NCBI RefSeq assembly: GCF_016583565.1
Contig: NZ_NRRF01000014.1
Span: 1-64,000, forward strand
Reading direction: 5' to 3'
Origin: Thiocystis violacea
GTDB lineage: Bacteria > Pseudomonadota > Gammaproteobacteria > Chromatiales > Chromatiaceae
Length of the DNA stretch: 64,000 nucleotides
The translations under genes and the position numbers were made by a program. The notes beneath the pieces are model-generated. The model was not told the origin of the DNA and did not search any database. It saw only the letters and a program-made list of their open reading frames with translations. Of the stretch, positions 7,362 through 14,036 are shown piece after piece. Each line of letters starts with the position of its first letter. Within the stretch, counting starts at the first letter, position 1.

Positions 7362-8651
7362 TCAGGCCCTGGTGTCGTCCTTGGCGGGTGTCTTCTCGAC
7401 CAGATGATCCGCGATCATCTCGGTCAAGCCGACCACGGGGATGTCCATGTTGAAGGTCTCCAGGCCCTCTTCGAGCTGGGTTCTGCAGGTGGCGCACATG
7501 GTGACCATGCGCTCGGGCTCGACCTTCTCGATCTGCGCCTTCTTGCGCTTGAAGGCGGCCATCTTGAGGGGCTCGGCGCGCTCGTTGGAGCTGACCCCGC
7601 CGCCGGCGCCGCAGCACCACTGGTATTTGCCGTGCTCATCGAGGTCGACGAAATTCTCGGCGACCAGGTCCATGAGATTGCGCTGCGGCTGGATGACGCC
7701 GCTCTTGCGCGCGAGGTTGCAGGGGTCGTGCATGGAGAGGCGGTCCGTCTCCTTGCCCTCGGTCTTGAGACGCCCGCTGGCGCGCAGCTCTTCCAGCACC
7801 TCGACGATGTGGAAGACGCGGAAGGGATAGCGCCGGCCGATGAGGTTGGGCCCCTCCCAGCGGATGGCGGTGAAGGCGTGGCCGCACTCGGGACTGATGA
7901 CCTTGGGCACCTGGAGCGCCTCGGCCGCGGCGACGACGCGCTCGACCAGTTGGGCGGCGATGTCCTTGTTGCCGATCTGGATGCCGGCGTTGGTGGCCTC
8001 GAAGCATTGGGTGGAGAGTGTCCAGGTCACGCCGGCGTGATCGAAGATCCGGGTGATGGCCTCGAGATACTCGGGGAAGTTGATGACCTCCATCGAGGAG
8101 AGCAGCACCAGGTACTCGGCGCCGACCTTATCGACTGGGACCACGAGGCCAGAGCTGCTTTCGACGTGCTTGATCTGGACCGCGAGCGTCTTCCACTGCA
8201 GACCCATGGGGCTGCCCGTGGTGATGGCGCGAATGGAGGCGTTGATGAGCCCTTCCGGCGCATGCCCGGACTGCACCATGCCCTCGCGCGTCTTGCGGAT
8301 CATGTAGGCCAGGTCGTTGCCGACCGGGCAGACCATGGAGCAGCGACCGCACATGGAGCAGGAGTCGTAGAGCAGTTCCTCCCACTCGGCCAGCATCGCG
8401 TCCGTGACCTTCTGCTCCAGTCCGAGGATCCGCTTGATCCGTCCCCAGAGGGTGAATTCCGCCTCCCAAACCCGGCGCAGCGGTTCGAGCTTGAGGACCG
8501 GCGTGTATTTTGGGTCCCCCGTTTCCAGGTAGAAGGGGCAGGACTGCGCGCAGATCCCGCAGTGGACGCAGCTGGAGAAGAAGGCCGCTATCGGCGCATC
8601 GATCTCGGCGCGGAAGGCGGCCAGGCCGCGTTCGAGTGTCAGCTCGCTCAT
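7362..8651 (-). CDS. isp2: Isp2, HdrD-like iron-sulfur protein of hydrogenase
   Basis: The 429-residue protein resembles the HdrD/GlpC heterodisulfide-reductase subunit. Two ferredoxin-type [4Fe-4S] motifs lie at Cys28, 31, 34, 38 and Cys98, 101, 104, 108. The C-terminal half has one complete CCG domain (Cys311, Cys346-Cys347, Cys386-xx-Cys389). The earlier CCG copy is degenerate (single Cys216 and Cys256). With Isp1 it should carry electrons between the periplasmic HynSL hydrogenase and the cytoplasm or quinone pool. It has no signal peptide, so it is cytoplasmic at the membrane. The ATG overlaps the isp1 stop (ATGA), which fixes the start; the much longer frame reading upstream is not coding. 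Confidence 0.95.
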   Translation of the reverse strand: MSELTLERGLAAFRAEIDAPIAAFFSSCVHCGICAQSCPFYLETGDPKYTPVLKLEPLRRVWEAEFTLWGRIKRILGLEQKVTDAMLAEWEELLYDSCSMCGRCSMVCPVGNDLAYMIRKTREGMVQSGHAPEGLINASIRAITTGSPMGLQWKTLAVQIKHVESSSGLVVPVDKVGAEYLVLLSSMEVINFPEYLEAITRIFDHAGVTWTLSTQCFEATNAGIQIGNKDIAAQLVERVVAAAEALQVPKVISPECGHAFTAIRWEGPNLIGRRYPFRVFHIVEVLEELRASGRLKTEGKETDRLSMHDPCNLARKSGVIQPQRNLMDLVAENFVDLDEHGKYQWCCGAGGGVSSNERAEPLKMAAFKRKKAQIEKVEPERMVTMCATCRTQLEEGLETFNMDIPVVGLTEMIADHLVEKTPAKDDTRA

Positions 8652-9310
8652 GACTGGACCCCCTTGCGGCCGAAGGCGGCGCCGTTGTACCAGCGTGCGA
8701 TGAAGGTGGTGAAAATGTGCGTCAGCTTGGTGAAGGGCAGGATGATGAGGAAGATCTCCGCGCAGAGGATGTGCATCCCGAGCGCGAGCGGGTAGGGATT
8801 CACCAGACGGTGATAGGCCAGGTAGCCGGTCAGCACGACGAGGAAGACGACCGTCCAGACGAGATAGTCCTCGACGGTGCTGATGTGCCGCTTCACCGGA
8901 TGGGTCAGACGGTGAACCAGGGTCGCGACCAGGCTGAACAGGGTCACGGCGGTGAAGACGTCGACCACCGGGTTCGGGAGAGCCGGCCAGGAGATGCCCA
9001 GCACGCCCTTGACCAGCTCGACATGGGGCACGAAGAGCAGCAGCGCGACCAGGAAGCCGATATGCCAGATCCAGCCGACGAGCACGTTGAAGGGTGCGCG
9101 CTGGAAGGTGCCAGGATCCGGGACCGAGCGCGTCAGGACGGTGCGGAAGCCAGGCAGCCACTCGGTGGCGCGCGGCTCGGCGTAGTTGGTCGCCCGCCCG
9201 AGCATGAAGATCTCGACCAGGCGGGCGAGCAGTCCGACGGCGAAGATGACCATCGCGATGTCGAACATGGGACCCTTGGTCCAGAGCAGGAAGTCCATGG
9301 CGCTGTTCAT
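8648..9310 (-). CDS. isp1: Isp1, NarI-like membrane cytochrome b of hydrogenase
   Basis: The 220-residue protein has about five transmembrane helices and resembles the gamma subunit of nitrate reductase (NarI) and DsrM, which bind two b hemes. Histidines in or next to helices (WHIGF, FVPHVELV, LVHRLTHPVKRH) are candidate heme ligands. It should anchor the hydrogenase and pass electrons across the membrane to Isp2 or to quinone. It overlaps hynS upstream and isp2 downstream by ATGA junctions, so the three are translationally coupled. Function is inferred from the Thiocapsa and Allochromatium Isp systems; the fold call is firm. Confidence 0.94.
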   Translation of the reverse strand: MNSAMDFLLWTKGPMFDIAMVIFAVGLLARLVEIFMLGRATNYAEPRATEWLPGFRTVLTRSVPDPGTFQRAPFNVLVGWIWHIGFLVALLLFVPHVELVKGVLGISWPALPNPVVDVFTAVTLFSLVATLVHRLTHPVKRHISTVEDYLVWTVVFLVVLTGYLAYHRLVNPYPLALGMHILCAEIFLIILPFTKLTHIFTTFIARWYNGAAFGRKGVQS

Positions 9311-10413
9311 TGCGTCTGCTCCAGTTCGTCGATGGTGACGGGTTGGCGCTCGGCGTCCGCCTTCTTGACGCCATGCTTCGCCAACGCGGCTGAGCCGCCG
9401 CCGACCACCGCGCCGACGGCCCCAGCGGTTAGCAGCGTGCCTGCGTTCGCGGTGAGGGGCACCGAGACCGGCTCATAGAAGCCGCCGCCATCCCAGAAGC
9501 TCGGCTCCGAGCAGCCCAGGCAGGGGTGTCCGGACTCGATCGGCCAACTGGTGCCGCCGTTCCACTTCATGGTGGCGCAGGCGTTGTAGGTGGTCGGTCC
9601 CTTGCAGCCGAGGCGATAGAGGCACCAGCCCTCCTTGGCGCCCTGGTCGTCGAAGCTTTCCGCGAAGAGTCCCTTGTCATAGAAGGGGCGACGGTAGCAG
9701 CGGTCGTGGATCGACTGGCCGAAGAAGGCCATGGGGCGGCCATAGGCGTCCAGGTCGGGCAGCCGGCCGAAGGTGAGGTAGTGCGCCAGCACGCCGGTGA
9801 TGACCATGGGGACGGGGGGGCAGCCGGAGACGTTGATGACTGGCTTGTCCTTCACCAGATCCATGACGGACATGGCCCCGGTCGGGTTCGGCCTGGCTTG
9901 GGGCAGCCCGCCGAAGGCCGCGCAGGTGCCGACCGCGATCACGGCGGCGGCGTGTTCGACGGTCTCCATGAGGATGTCGTAGTTGCTCTGGCCGGCGACC
10001 GTGGAGAAGCCGGGGTTGGCGTCCGGTCCCGGGATGGAGCCGTCCACGATGACCAGATACTCGCCGGCGTTGGCCTCCATGGCCTGCAGGCGGGCCTCCT
10101 CGGCGGCCTCGCCGGCGGCGGCCTGCAGGGTGTGGTGGTAGTCGAGCGAGACCATCTTGAGGATGAGATCCTCGAGCGTCGGCGCATGGCTGCGCGTGAG
10201 CGACTCGGTGCAGCCCGTGCACTCCTGGAACGACAGCCAGATCACCGATGGCCGCCGGGCTTGCTCGAGCGCCGCCGCGATCCGGGGCACCATGCTGGCC
10301 GGCAGGGCCATCATGGACGCGGTCGCGGCGCAGAGTTTGAGGAAGCCTCGGCGTGAGAGGCCATGGTCGCGCAGGCGCTCGCCAAGGGTCTTCTCGGGGA
10401 TTGGGGTAGCCAT
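9307..10413 (-). CDS. hynS: [NiFe] hydrogenase small subunit, Isp-type
   Basis: The 368-residue small subunit holds the iron-sulfur clusters that relay electrons from the Ni-Fe site. A Tat signal (SRRGFLK at residues 20-26) directs export of the folded HynSL dimer. The proximal cluster begins at ECTGCTES, and the later cysteines in GTCAAFGG, SGCPPVP, CYRR, GWCLYRLGCKG and HPCLGCSEP fit the remaining cluster ligands. A hydrophobic C-terminal segment (GTLLTAGAVGAVVGGGSAAL) can anchor it in the membrane. The stop overlaps isp1. The Cys-rich core resembles the HybO-like subunit of the second hydrogenase further along, but their membrane partners differ completely. Confidence 0.97.
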   Translation of the reverse strand: MATPIPEKTLGERLRDHGLSRRGFLKLCAATASMMALPASMVPRIAAALEQARRPSVIWLSFQECTGCTESLTRSHAPTLEDLILKMVSLDYHHTLQAAAGEAAEEARLQAMEANAGEYLVIVDGSIPGPDANPGFSTVAGQSNYDILMETVEHAAAVIAVGTCAAFGGLPQARPNPTGAMSVMDLVKDKPVINVSGCPPVPMVITGVLAHYLTFGRLPDLDAYGRPMAFFGQSIHDRCYRRPFYDKGLFAESFDDQGAKEGWCLYRLGCKGPTTYNACATMKWNGGTSWPIESGHPCLGCSEPSFWDGGGFYEPVSVPLTANAGTLLTAGAVGAVVGGGSAALAKHGVKKADAERQPVTIDELEQTQ

Positions 10414-10431
10414 GGTCCCTCCTTCAGCCTG

Positions 10432-10881
10432 TCAAGACGATTCCGGCGGGGTGCCCTGATCCTCTTCCAGGCGGGCATCGAGCAGGGTGAGCGCTTCCGC
10501 GAGGTCCCGCGGCTGCGGGCGCAGGAGCTCGGGAACCGGGGCGATCTCCAGGTGCAGCGTGAGCCGCTGCCCCTCGCCGCTGCGGTAGTCGACCAGCCAG
10601 ACGCCAGGGATGGCGGTCTCCTGGATCTGCGTCGGGCCGAGCGCCTCGACGGTTGCCGTGACCTCGCCCTTGCCGAGCCACGCGGTCAGCCGGTCGAGAT
10701 CGCCGGGGCCGAAGGGCATGCCCGAGAGGTCGATGCGGGTCTCCTCGCCGGTCTCGACGAGCCGTTCGAGGGCGTGGCGGATCTCGTTGAGCACCGGCAG
10801 GGCGTTGCCGAAGTCGCGCGGAGAACGGGCGCAGTTCTTGGCTGCGCGGGTTTCGGGGATGATCCGATCCAGGTCTGACAT
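10432..10881 (-). CDS. HupH/HyaF-like hydrogenase expression protein, short form
   Basis: The 149-residue protein contains the IQETAIPGVWLVDY block typical of the C-terminal domain of HupH/HyaF, factors involved in biogenesis of exported [NiFe] hydrogenases, possibly in handling the small subunit. Canonical HupH is nearly twice as long; here only one domain copy is visible. It lies 18 bases upstream of hynS on the same strand, so co-transcription is likely. The start is placed at 10881 (MSDLDRII) with an AGG-containing site upstream; a longer open frame reading back to 11709 is spurious because it overlaps hynD out of frame. A paralogue with another role in hydrogenase assembly cannot be excluded. 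Confidence 0.78.
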   Translation of the reverse strand: MSDLDRIIPETRAAKNCARSPRDFGNALPVLNEIRHALERLVETGEETRIDLSGMPFGPGDLDRLTAWLGKGEVTATVEALGPTQIQETAIPGVWLVDYRSGEGQRLTLHLEIAPVPELLRPQPRDLAEALTLLDARLEEDQGTPPESS

Positions 10882-11300
10882 AGGCTCGCCTCGGTGGTGC
10901 TTGTCGAATTCTATGGGTTTTTCCAGTGAAGGGACTTGATGCAGGACAGGATGCTGTCGGGTGGAATCCGCTTTCGTGGCGCTGCATACAGCATAGAGGA
11001 GGATCGATGTGGCATCTGGCTGGAGGGGCTGGATGTCAGGGCCGCGCGGATCGGGAAAACGATCGGGAGCCCCGACGGGCGCCTTGGATGCAAGGCATTC
11101 CAATGGCTCCGCCCCGCGTCGCGGTCGGGCTCTGAAGGCGTCTGAAAACCCTCGCGCGTCGGCACGAACAGCGAGGTCCGAAGGCGCAGAGCGCCAAGAC
11201 GGGCACGTGGCACCGCAGAGCGGTGCCACGAGAGGGTGGAGTTTTTCAGACCGCTTCTCAGGGTCTTGAGTGCTGCCCGAACCCTGTCGCATCCAGTCCG
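10882..11300. other. Structured intergenic region inside the hydrogenase 1 locus
   Basis: No gene lies between hynD and the HupH-like gene. An outer inverted repeat (gtctgaaaa at 11140-11148, complement at 11243-11251) encloses two hairpins, 11183-11195 (ggcgc/gcgcc) and 11207-11229. The region upstream of 11140 shows no strong promoter to my eye. The element may be an attenuator, a processing site between two transcripts, or a dispersed repeat. Confidence 0.55.
11207..11229. repeat. Palindromic hairpin gtggcaccgc-aga-gcggtgccac
   Basis: A perfect 10-bp stem with a three-base loop lies 72 bases beyond the hynD stop. It has no T-run, so it is not a classic intrinsic terminator. A near-identical hairpin (gtgacaccgc with loop tcc) overlaps the stop of the second protease gene at 24240-24262. 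Confidence 0.85.
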
Positions 11301-11819
11301 TCAGCGCGGTTCGGCGGCGACATCTTGCCGCCCGCCGATTGGAACCTGGCGGGCGCTCCAGCGCGCGATGAGCGACTGGATCTCCGCGATCGCCCGCGGC
11401 ACAGCCGCGGCCACGGCGGGCGTGAGTTGCTCGCCCCAGTCGACGAGCTGGGGCTCGATGCCGATGAGTGCCCGCTCGGCGGGCAGCTGATCGGTCAGGC
11501 GGACCATGTCCATGAGGTCCGCCAGGCTGACCTCGTGCACGCTCTTGGCGTGGGAGCGCAGTTGGCGGTCCATCGCCTCTCCCTCGAAGACGCGGACGGT
11601 GCCGGGCGGGTCGCCCATGGCCGCGGCATCGACCACGATCAACTGCTCGCAGTCGCCAATGGGGCCGGCGAGGGTAAAGCTCAGTGTGCCGCCGTCCATC
11701 AGCGTGCACTCCGCGCCGAGGTCGGTTGTGGTCTCCAGGTGCTTGAGCACCTCGGCGCCGACGGCCTCGTCCGTCAGCAGGACGTTGCCGAGGCCCAGAA
11801 TCAGCGTGTTTGGCTGCAT
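11301..11819 (-). CDS. hynD: Hydrogenase maturation protease
   Basis: The 172-residue protein is a HybD/HyaD-type endopeptidase that trims the C-terminal peptide from the [NiFe] large subunit once nickel is in place. The opening ILGLGNVLLTDEAVG block and the three nickel-binding residues of HybD are conserved in place: Glu18, Asp64 and His95. It is transcribed in the direction of the hynS operon and probably serves HynL, since the other hydrogenase has its own protease gene. A 419-base gap with structured DNA separates it from the next gene, so one transcript is likely but not certain. The assignment to HynL is inferred from position. Confidence 0.93.
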   Translation of the reverse strand: MQPNTLILGLGNVLLTDEAVGAEVLKHLETTTDLGAECTLMDGGTLSFTLAGPIGDCEQLIVVDAAAMGDPPGTVRVFEGEAMDRQLRSHAKSVHEVSLADLMDMVRLTDQLPAERALIGIEPQLVDWGEQLTPAVAAAVPRAIAEIQSLIARWSARQVPIGGRQDVAAEPR

Positions 11820-12044
11820 AAGGCGGCTCTCCCTGTTGCGCGTGTCTCAGGTTGGTTTCGTTTCGGAACGGCTCATGTCTCGAGGCCGCGTGTGATCTTC
11901 GGACGTGTCAGCTCCACTGCTGGCTGACGGGGCGCGGGCGCAAAGCCTGATCGCCGTCCTTGCGTCCGAGTCTAACCCCGCCTAGCCTCTGCCGCTAAGT
12001 GCGCTGGCGCAATCCCGCGGCGGGTCATCGAGGAGTGAGCGGTC
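11820..12044. promoter_or_regulatory. Divergent promoter region hynD / hypC
   Basis: Hydrogenase genes leave this 225-base gap in both directions (hynD leftward, hypC rightward), so it must contain at least two promoters. No consensus -35/-10 pair stands out, which fits control by an activator or alternative sigma factor. A GAGGAG ribosome site lies about ten bases before hypC. Confidence 0.5.
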
Positions 12045-12287
12045 ATGTGTTTCGGAATTCCGATGGAGGTGAAGTCGATCGAGGGCTTCACCGCTAGGTG
12101 CGAGGCGAAGGGCGTGGAGCGCGAGGCGAGTCTCTTCATGCTGCAGCATGAAGAGGTCGCTGTCGGCGACTATGTGGTCGTCCACCTCGGCTATGCGATC
12201 AACAAGGTCACGGCCGAAGAGGCCGCCGCGGCTTGGGAGATCTATGACGAGATGCTGGCGGCGGAGGCGCCTGGCGGGCGGGCTTGA
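12045..12287 (+). CDS. hypC: HypC/HupF-family hydrogenase chaperone
   Basis: The 80-residue protein begins MCFGIPMEV, matching the N-terminal MCxGxP signature whose Cys2 is essential in HypC. HypC works with HypD to build and carry the Fe(CN)2CO unit and then escorts the large-subunit precursor. The later DYVVVHLGYAINKV segment is also typical. It stands alone: hypA, hypB, hypD, hypE and hypF are not adjacent and must be elsewhere. It may be a chaperone dedicated to one of the two local hydrogenases, as E. coli HybG is to hydrogenase 2. It is divergent from hynD. Confidence 0.94.
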   Translation: MCFGIPMEVKSIEGFTARCEAKGVEREASLFMLQHEEVAVGDYVVVHLGYAINKVTAEEAAAAWEIYDEMLAAEAPGGRA

Positions 12288-12381
12288 GGCGGGGCTATCG
12301 CGCTGGTCTGCTCGATCGCACTGGGTTGGTCAGGGCGCGAAGACTGCATCTGCTGCGGTTTGCTGGTGGGTGTGAGAGCGC

Positions 12382-12410
12382 GCCGACTGGCGCCACAGGC
12401 ACCAGTCGGC
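12382..12410. terminator. Hairpin between hypC and the Gln/Gly-rich gene
   Basis: A perfect 9-bp stem (gccgactgg 12382-12390, ccagtcggc 12402-12410) with a short inner gcc/ggc pairing lies between two convergent genes and could terminate both. There is no T-run on either side. Confidence 0.5.
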
Positions 12411-12442
12411 TCTCGAGCGCTAGGCGCTAGAGACCGGTCGGA

Positions 12443-13090
12443 TCAATAGCGCGGGGGTGGGCCGTAGCGGTCCTGATCGTAGGGTGAGCTTCCGCGCGGT
12501 GGCGGAGGTCCATAGCCGTCTCTGGGGCCATAGCCAGGGCCGCCGCCTGGACCCCGTCCGTAACCCGGACCGCTGTCATAGCCGCGCCCATAGCCAGGGC
12601 CTCGGCCATAGCCTGGGCCTTGTTGGCCGCCATAACCGCCGCCGCGATTCGAGCCGCGTCCCTGACTTGGTCCCTGATTCGAGCCTTGTCCATAGCCTTG
12701 GTTGCCGCCGGAACCTTGGCTCTGTCCTGGTCTCTGGCCTTGGCCTTGACTGGGGCCTTGTCCCTGGCTCGGACCCTGGCCCTGGCCCTGACTGGAACCC
12801 TGACCCTGACTGGGACCTTGGCCTTGACTGGGACCTTGGCCCTGCCCTTGACCTGGCCCTTGGCTCTGACCTTGACCCTGACTTCCCGGGCCGCCTTGAC
12901 CTTGACCTTGACCTTGACTCGGTCGCTGGCCTTGATTCTGGCCGGGTCCTTGCTGTTGTCCTCCCTGATTGTACCCCTGTCCTCCCTGAGAATAGCCCTG
13001 TCCGGGCTGAGCCCAGATCGCAGAGGATGCGCCGAGGCTGGACAACGCCGATACAGCGAGGACCGCCATCCGGAACCCTGGTTTTCTCAT
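12443..13090 (-). CDS. Secreted Gln/Gly-rich low-complexity repeat protein
   Basis: The 215-residue protein has a clear signal peptide (MRKPGFRMAVLAVSALSSLGASSAIWAQ) and a mature part of low complexity. First comes a tract of GQGQGPSQGQG-like repeats (about residues 40-130), then a Gly/Tyr/Arg/Pro-rich tail with GPGYGRG units, ending in PPPRY. No enzyme domain is visible. Such proteins are usually disordered or assemble on the cell surface or around inclusions. It has a good AGGAGG before the ATG, so it is likely expressed, although part of the tract is nearly a simple nucleotide repeat. Function is unknown; a structural envelope role is a guess. Confidence 0.8.
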   Translation of the reverse strand: MRKPGFRMAVLAVSALSSLGASSAIWAQPGQGYSQGGQGYNQGGQQQGPGQNQGQRPSQGQGQGQGGPGSQGQGQSQGPGQGQGQGPSQGQGPSQGQGSSQGQGQGPSQGQGPSQGQGQRPGQSQGSGGNQGYGQGSNQGPSQGRGSNRGGGYGGQQGPGYGRGPGYGRGYDSGPGYGRGPGGGPGYGPRDGYGPPPPRGSSPYDQDRYGPPPRY

Positions 13091-13351
13091 TCTGGCCTCC
13101 TGGTTTTGATGCGGGGTGAGCCGTGCCCGGGCCTCAATTCCTCGGGCGCAGACACCGCGCGGTGGCCCCGCACAGACGGCGGGGTGTCTTGTCGATCCGT
13201 GGGTCGCGCAGGTCACCGACCTGCATGCTGACTCTAGCACGAGTGTATGACCTCGGTGAGGATCCGCGGTCCGAGCATGCAGATGCCTATCGGGCGCGGG
13301 CGATCAGAGGTTGCGGCCGATGGGGCTGTCCGGGCGGCGTCGCGGGTGCGG

Positions 13352-13840
13352 CTAGTGGAGCGCCGTGTCGAGCCAGTGTTCGAGCTGCTCGCGCGAGAGG
13401 GTTCCGAGCTTGGTCGCCACGATTTCTCCCCGCTCGAAGAGCAGGTAGGCGGGAATCCCGCTGATCACATAGCGGTTCCGCAGGGTGGGATTCTTCTCCA
13501 CGTCGAGGCTCAAGACGCGCAGCCTCTGTGCATAGGCGCCGGCAACCGCCGTGATGACAGGCTCCATGTCTCTTGCGGGGGAAGACCAATCGGCCACGCA
13601 GAAGACCAGGACGGGGCGCTCACTCTGGAGTGCGAGTGGATTGAAGTCTGCTTCGGTGACCGTTGTGACGGCGCCGCTCTGGATGCCGGGCCGGACCCGC
13701 GCCGCGAGCAAGCCCCTTGGCGCCGCGATCGGCGGCTCAATGGATGCGGATTGACCCTGCGCGGCCGAGCAGGGGGGGAAAGGGAAGAGTGTCAGGCTCA
13801 GGAGGAGGGACGATACAGTCAGCCTTGTCGAATGCGCCAT
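13352..13840 (-). CDS. Exported thioredoxin-fold protein without CxxC
   Basis: The 162-residue protein has a signal peptide (MAHSTRLTVSSLLLSLTLFPFPPCSAAQG) and a thioredoxin fold from about residue 60. The motif that should be WCGPC reads W85-SSPA-R90, so both redox cysteines are missing, while the cis-proline loop (SGIPAYLLF, Pro130) and the strand FERGEIV remain. It cannot do disulfide exchange and may be a periplasmic chaperone or binding protein. The start at 13840 is supported by AAGGCGAG; the longer frame adds sequence unlike a signal peptide. The nearest genes give no clear partner. Confidence 0.82.
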   Translation of the reverse strand: MAHSTRLTVSSLLLSLTLFPFPPCSAAQGQSASIEPPIAAPRGLLAARVRPGIQSGAVTTVTEADFNPLALQSERPVLVFCVADWSSPARDMEPVITAVAGAYAQRLRVLSLDVEKNPTLRNRYVISGIPAYLLFERGEIVATKLGTLSREQLEHWLDTALH

Positions 13841-13985
13841 CTCGCCTTCGTGTCCTTCAGGTGGCCCTTGGTCGGGCGACTCTCCCACAGTCGACCGTGC
13901 TTGATCAAGGCGTGGACGCGCGAAGGCAATGCAGCCCGCCGAATCGTCCTGGCGGAGAGGCTGGAACCCCGACTTTAGGCGGTGT

Positions 13986-14026
13986 CTGGCGGCGTCGCCG
14001 CACCCCGAGGAGGTGCGACGCGCCAG
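13986..14026 (-). terminator. Hairpin downstream of the octaheme gene
   Basis: Arms ctggcg (13986) and cgccag (14021-14026) with further imperfect pairing (gcacc/ggtgc) form a GC-rich hairpin just beyond the stop of the octaheme cytochrome gene. It probably ends the three-gene cytochrome transcript; no T-run is present. Confidence 0.4.
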
Positions 14027-14036
14027 TGAGACGGGG

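Noticed and set aside
8652-9374. Upstream extension of isp2 to about 670 codons
   Set aside because: The extra part is isp1 read in a wrong frame; the ATGA overlap and the family N-terminus fix the start at 8651.
10882-11709. Extension of the HupH-like gene to 425 codons
   Set aside because: It crosses hynD out of frame and a structured intergenic region; only the last 149 residues resemble a protein family.
12680-12980. Repeats in the Gln/Gly-rich gene as a CRISPR or minisatellite locus
   Set aside because: The repeats stay in frame within a gene with a signal peptide and ribosome site and have no spacer structure.
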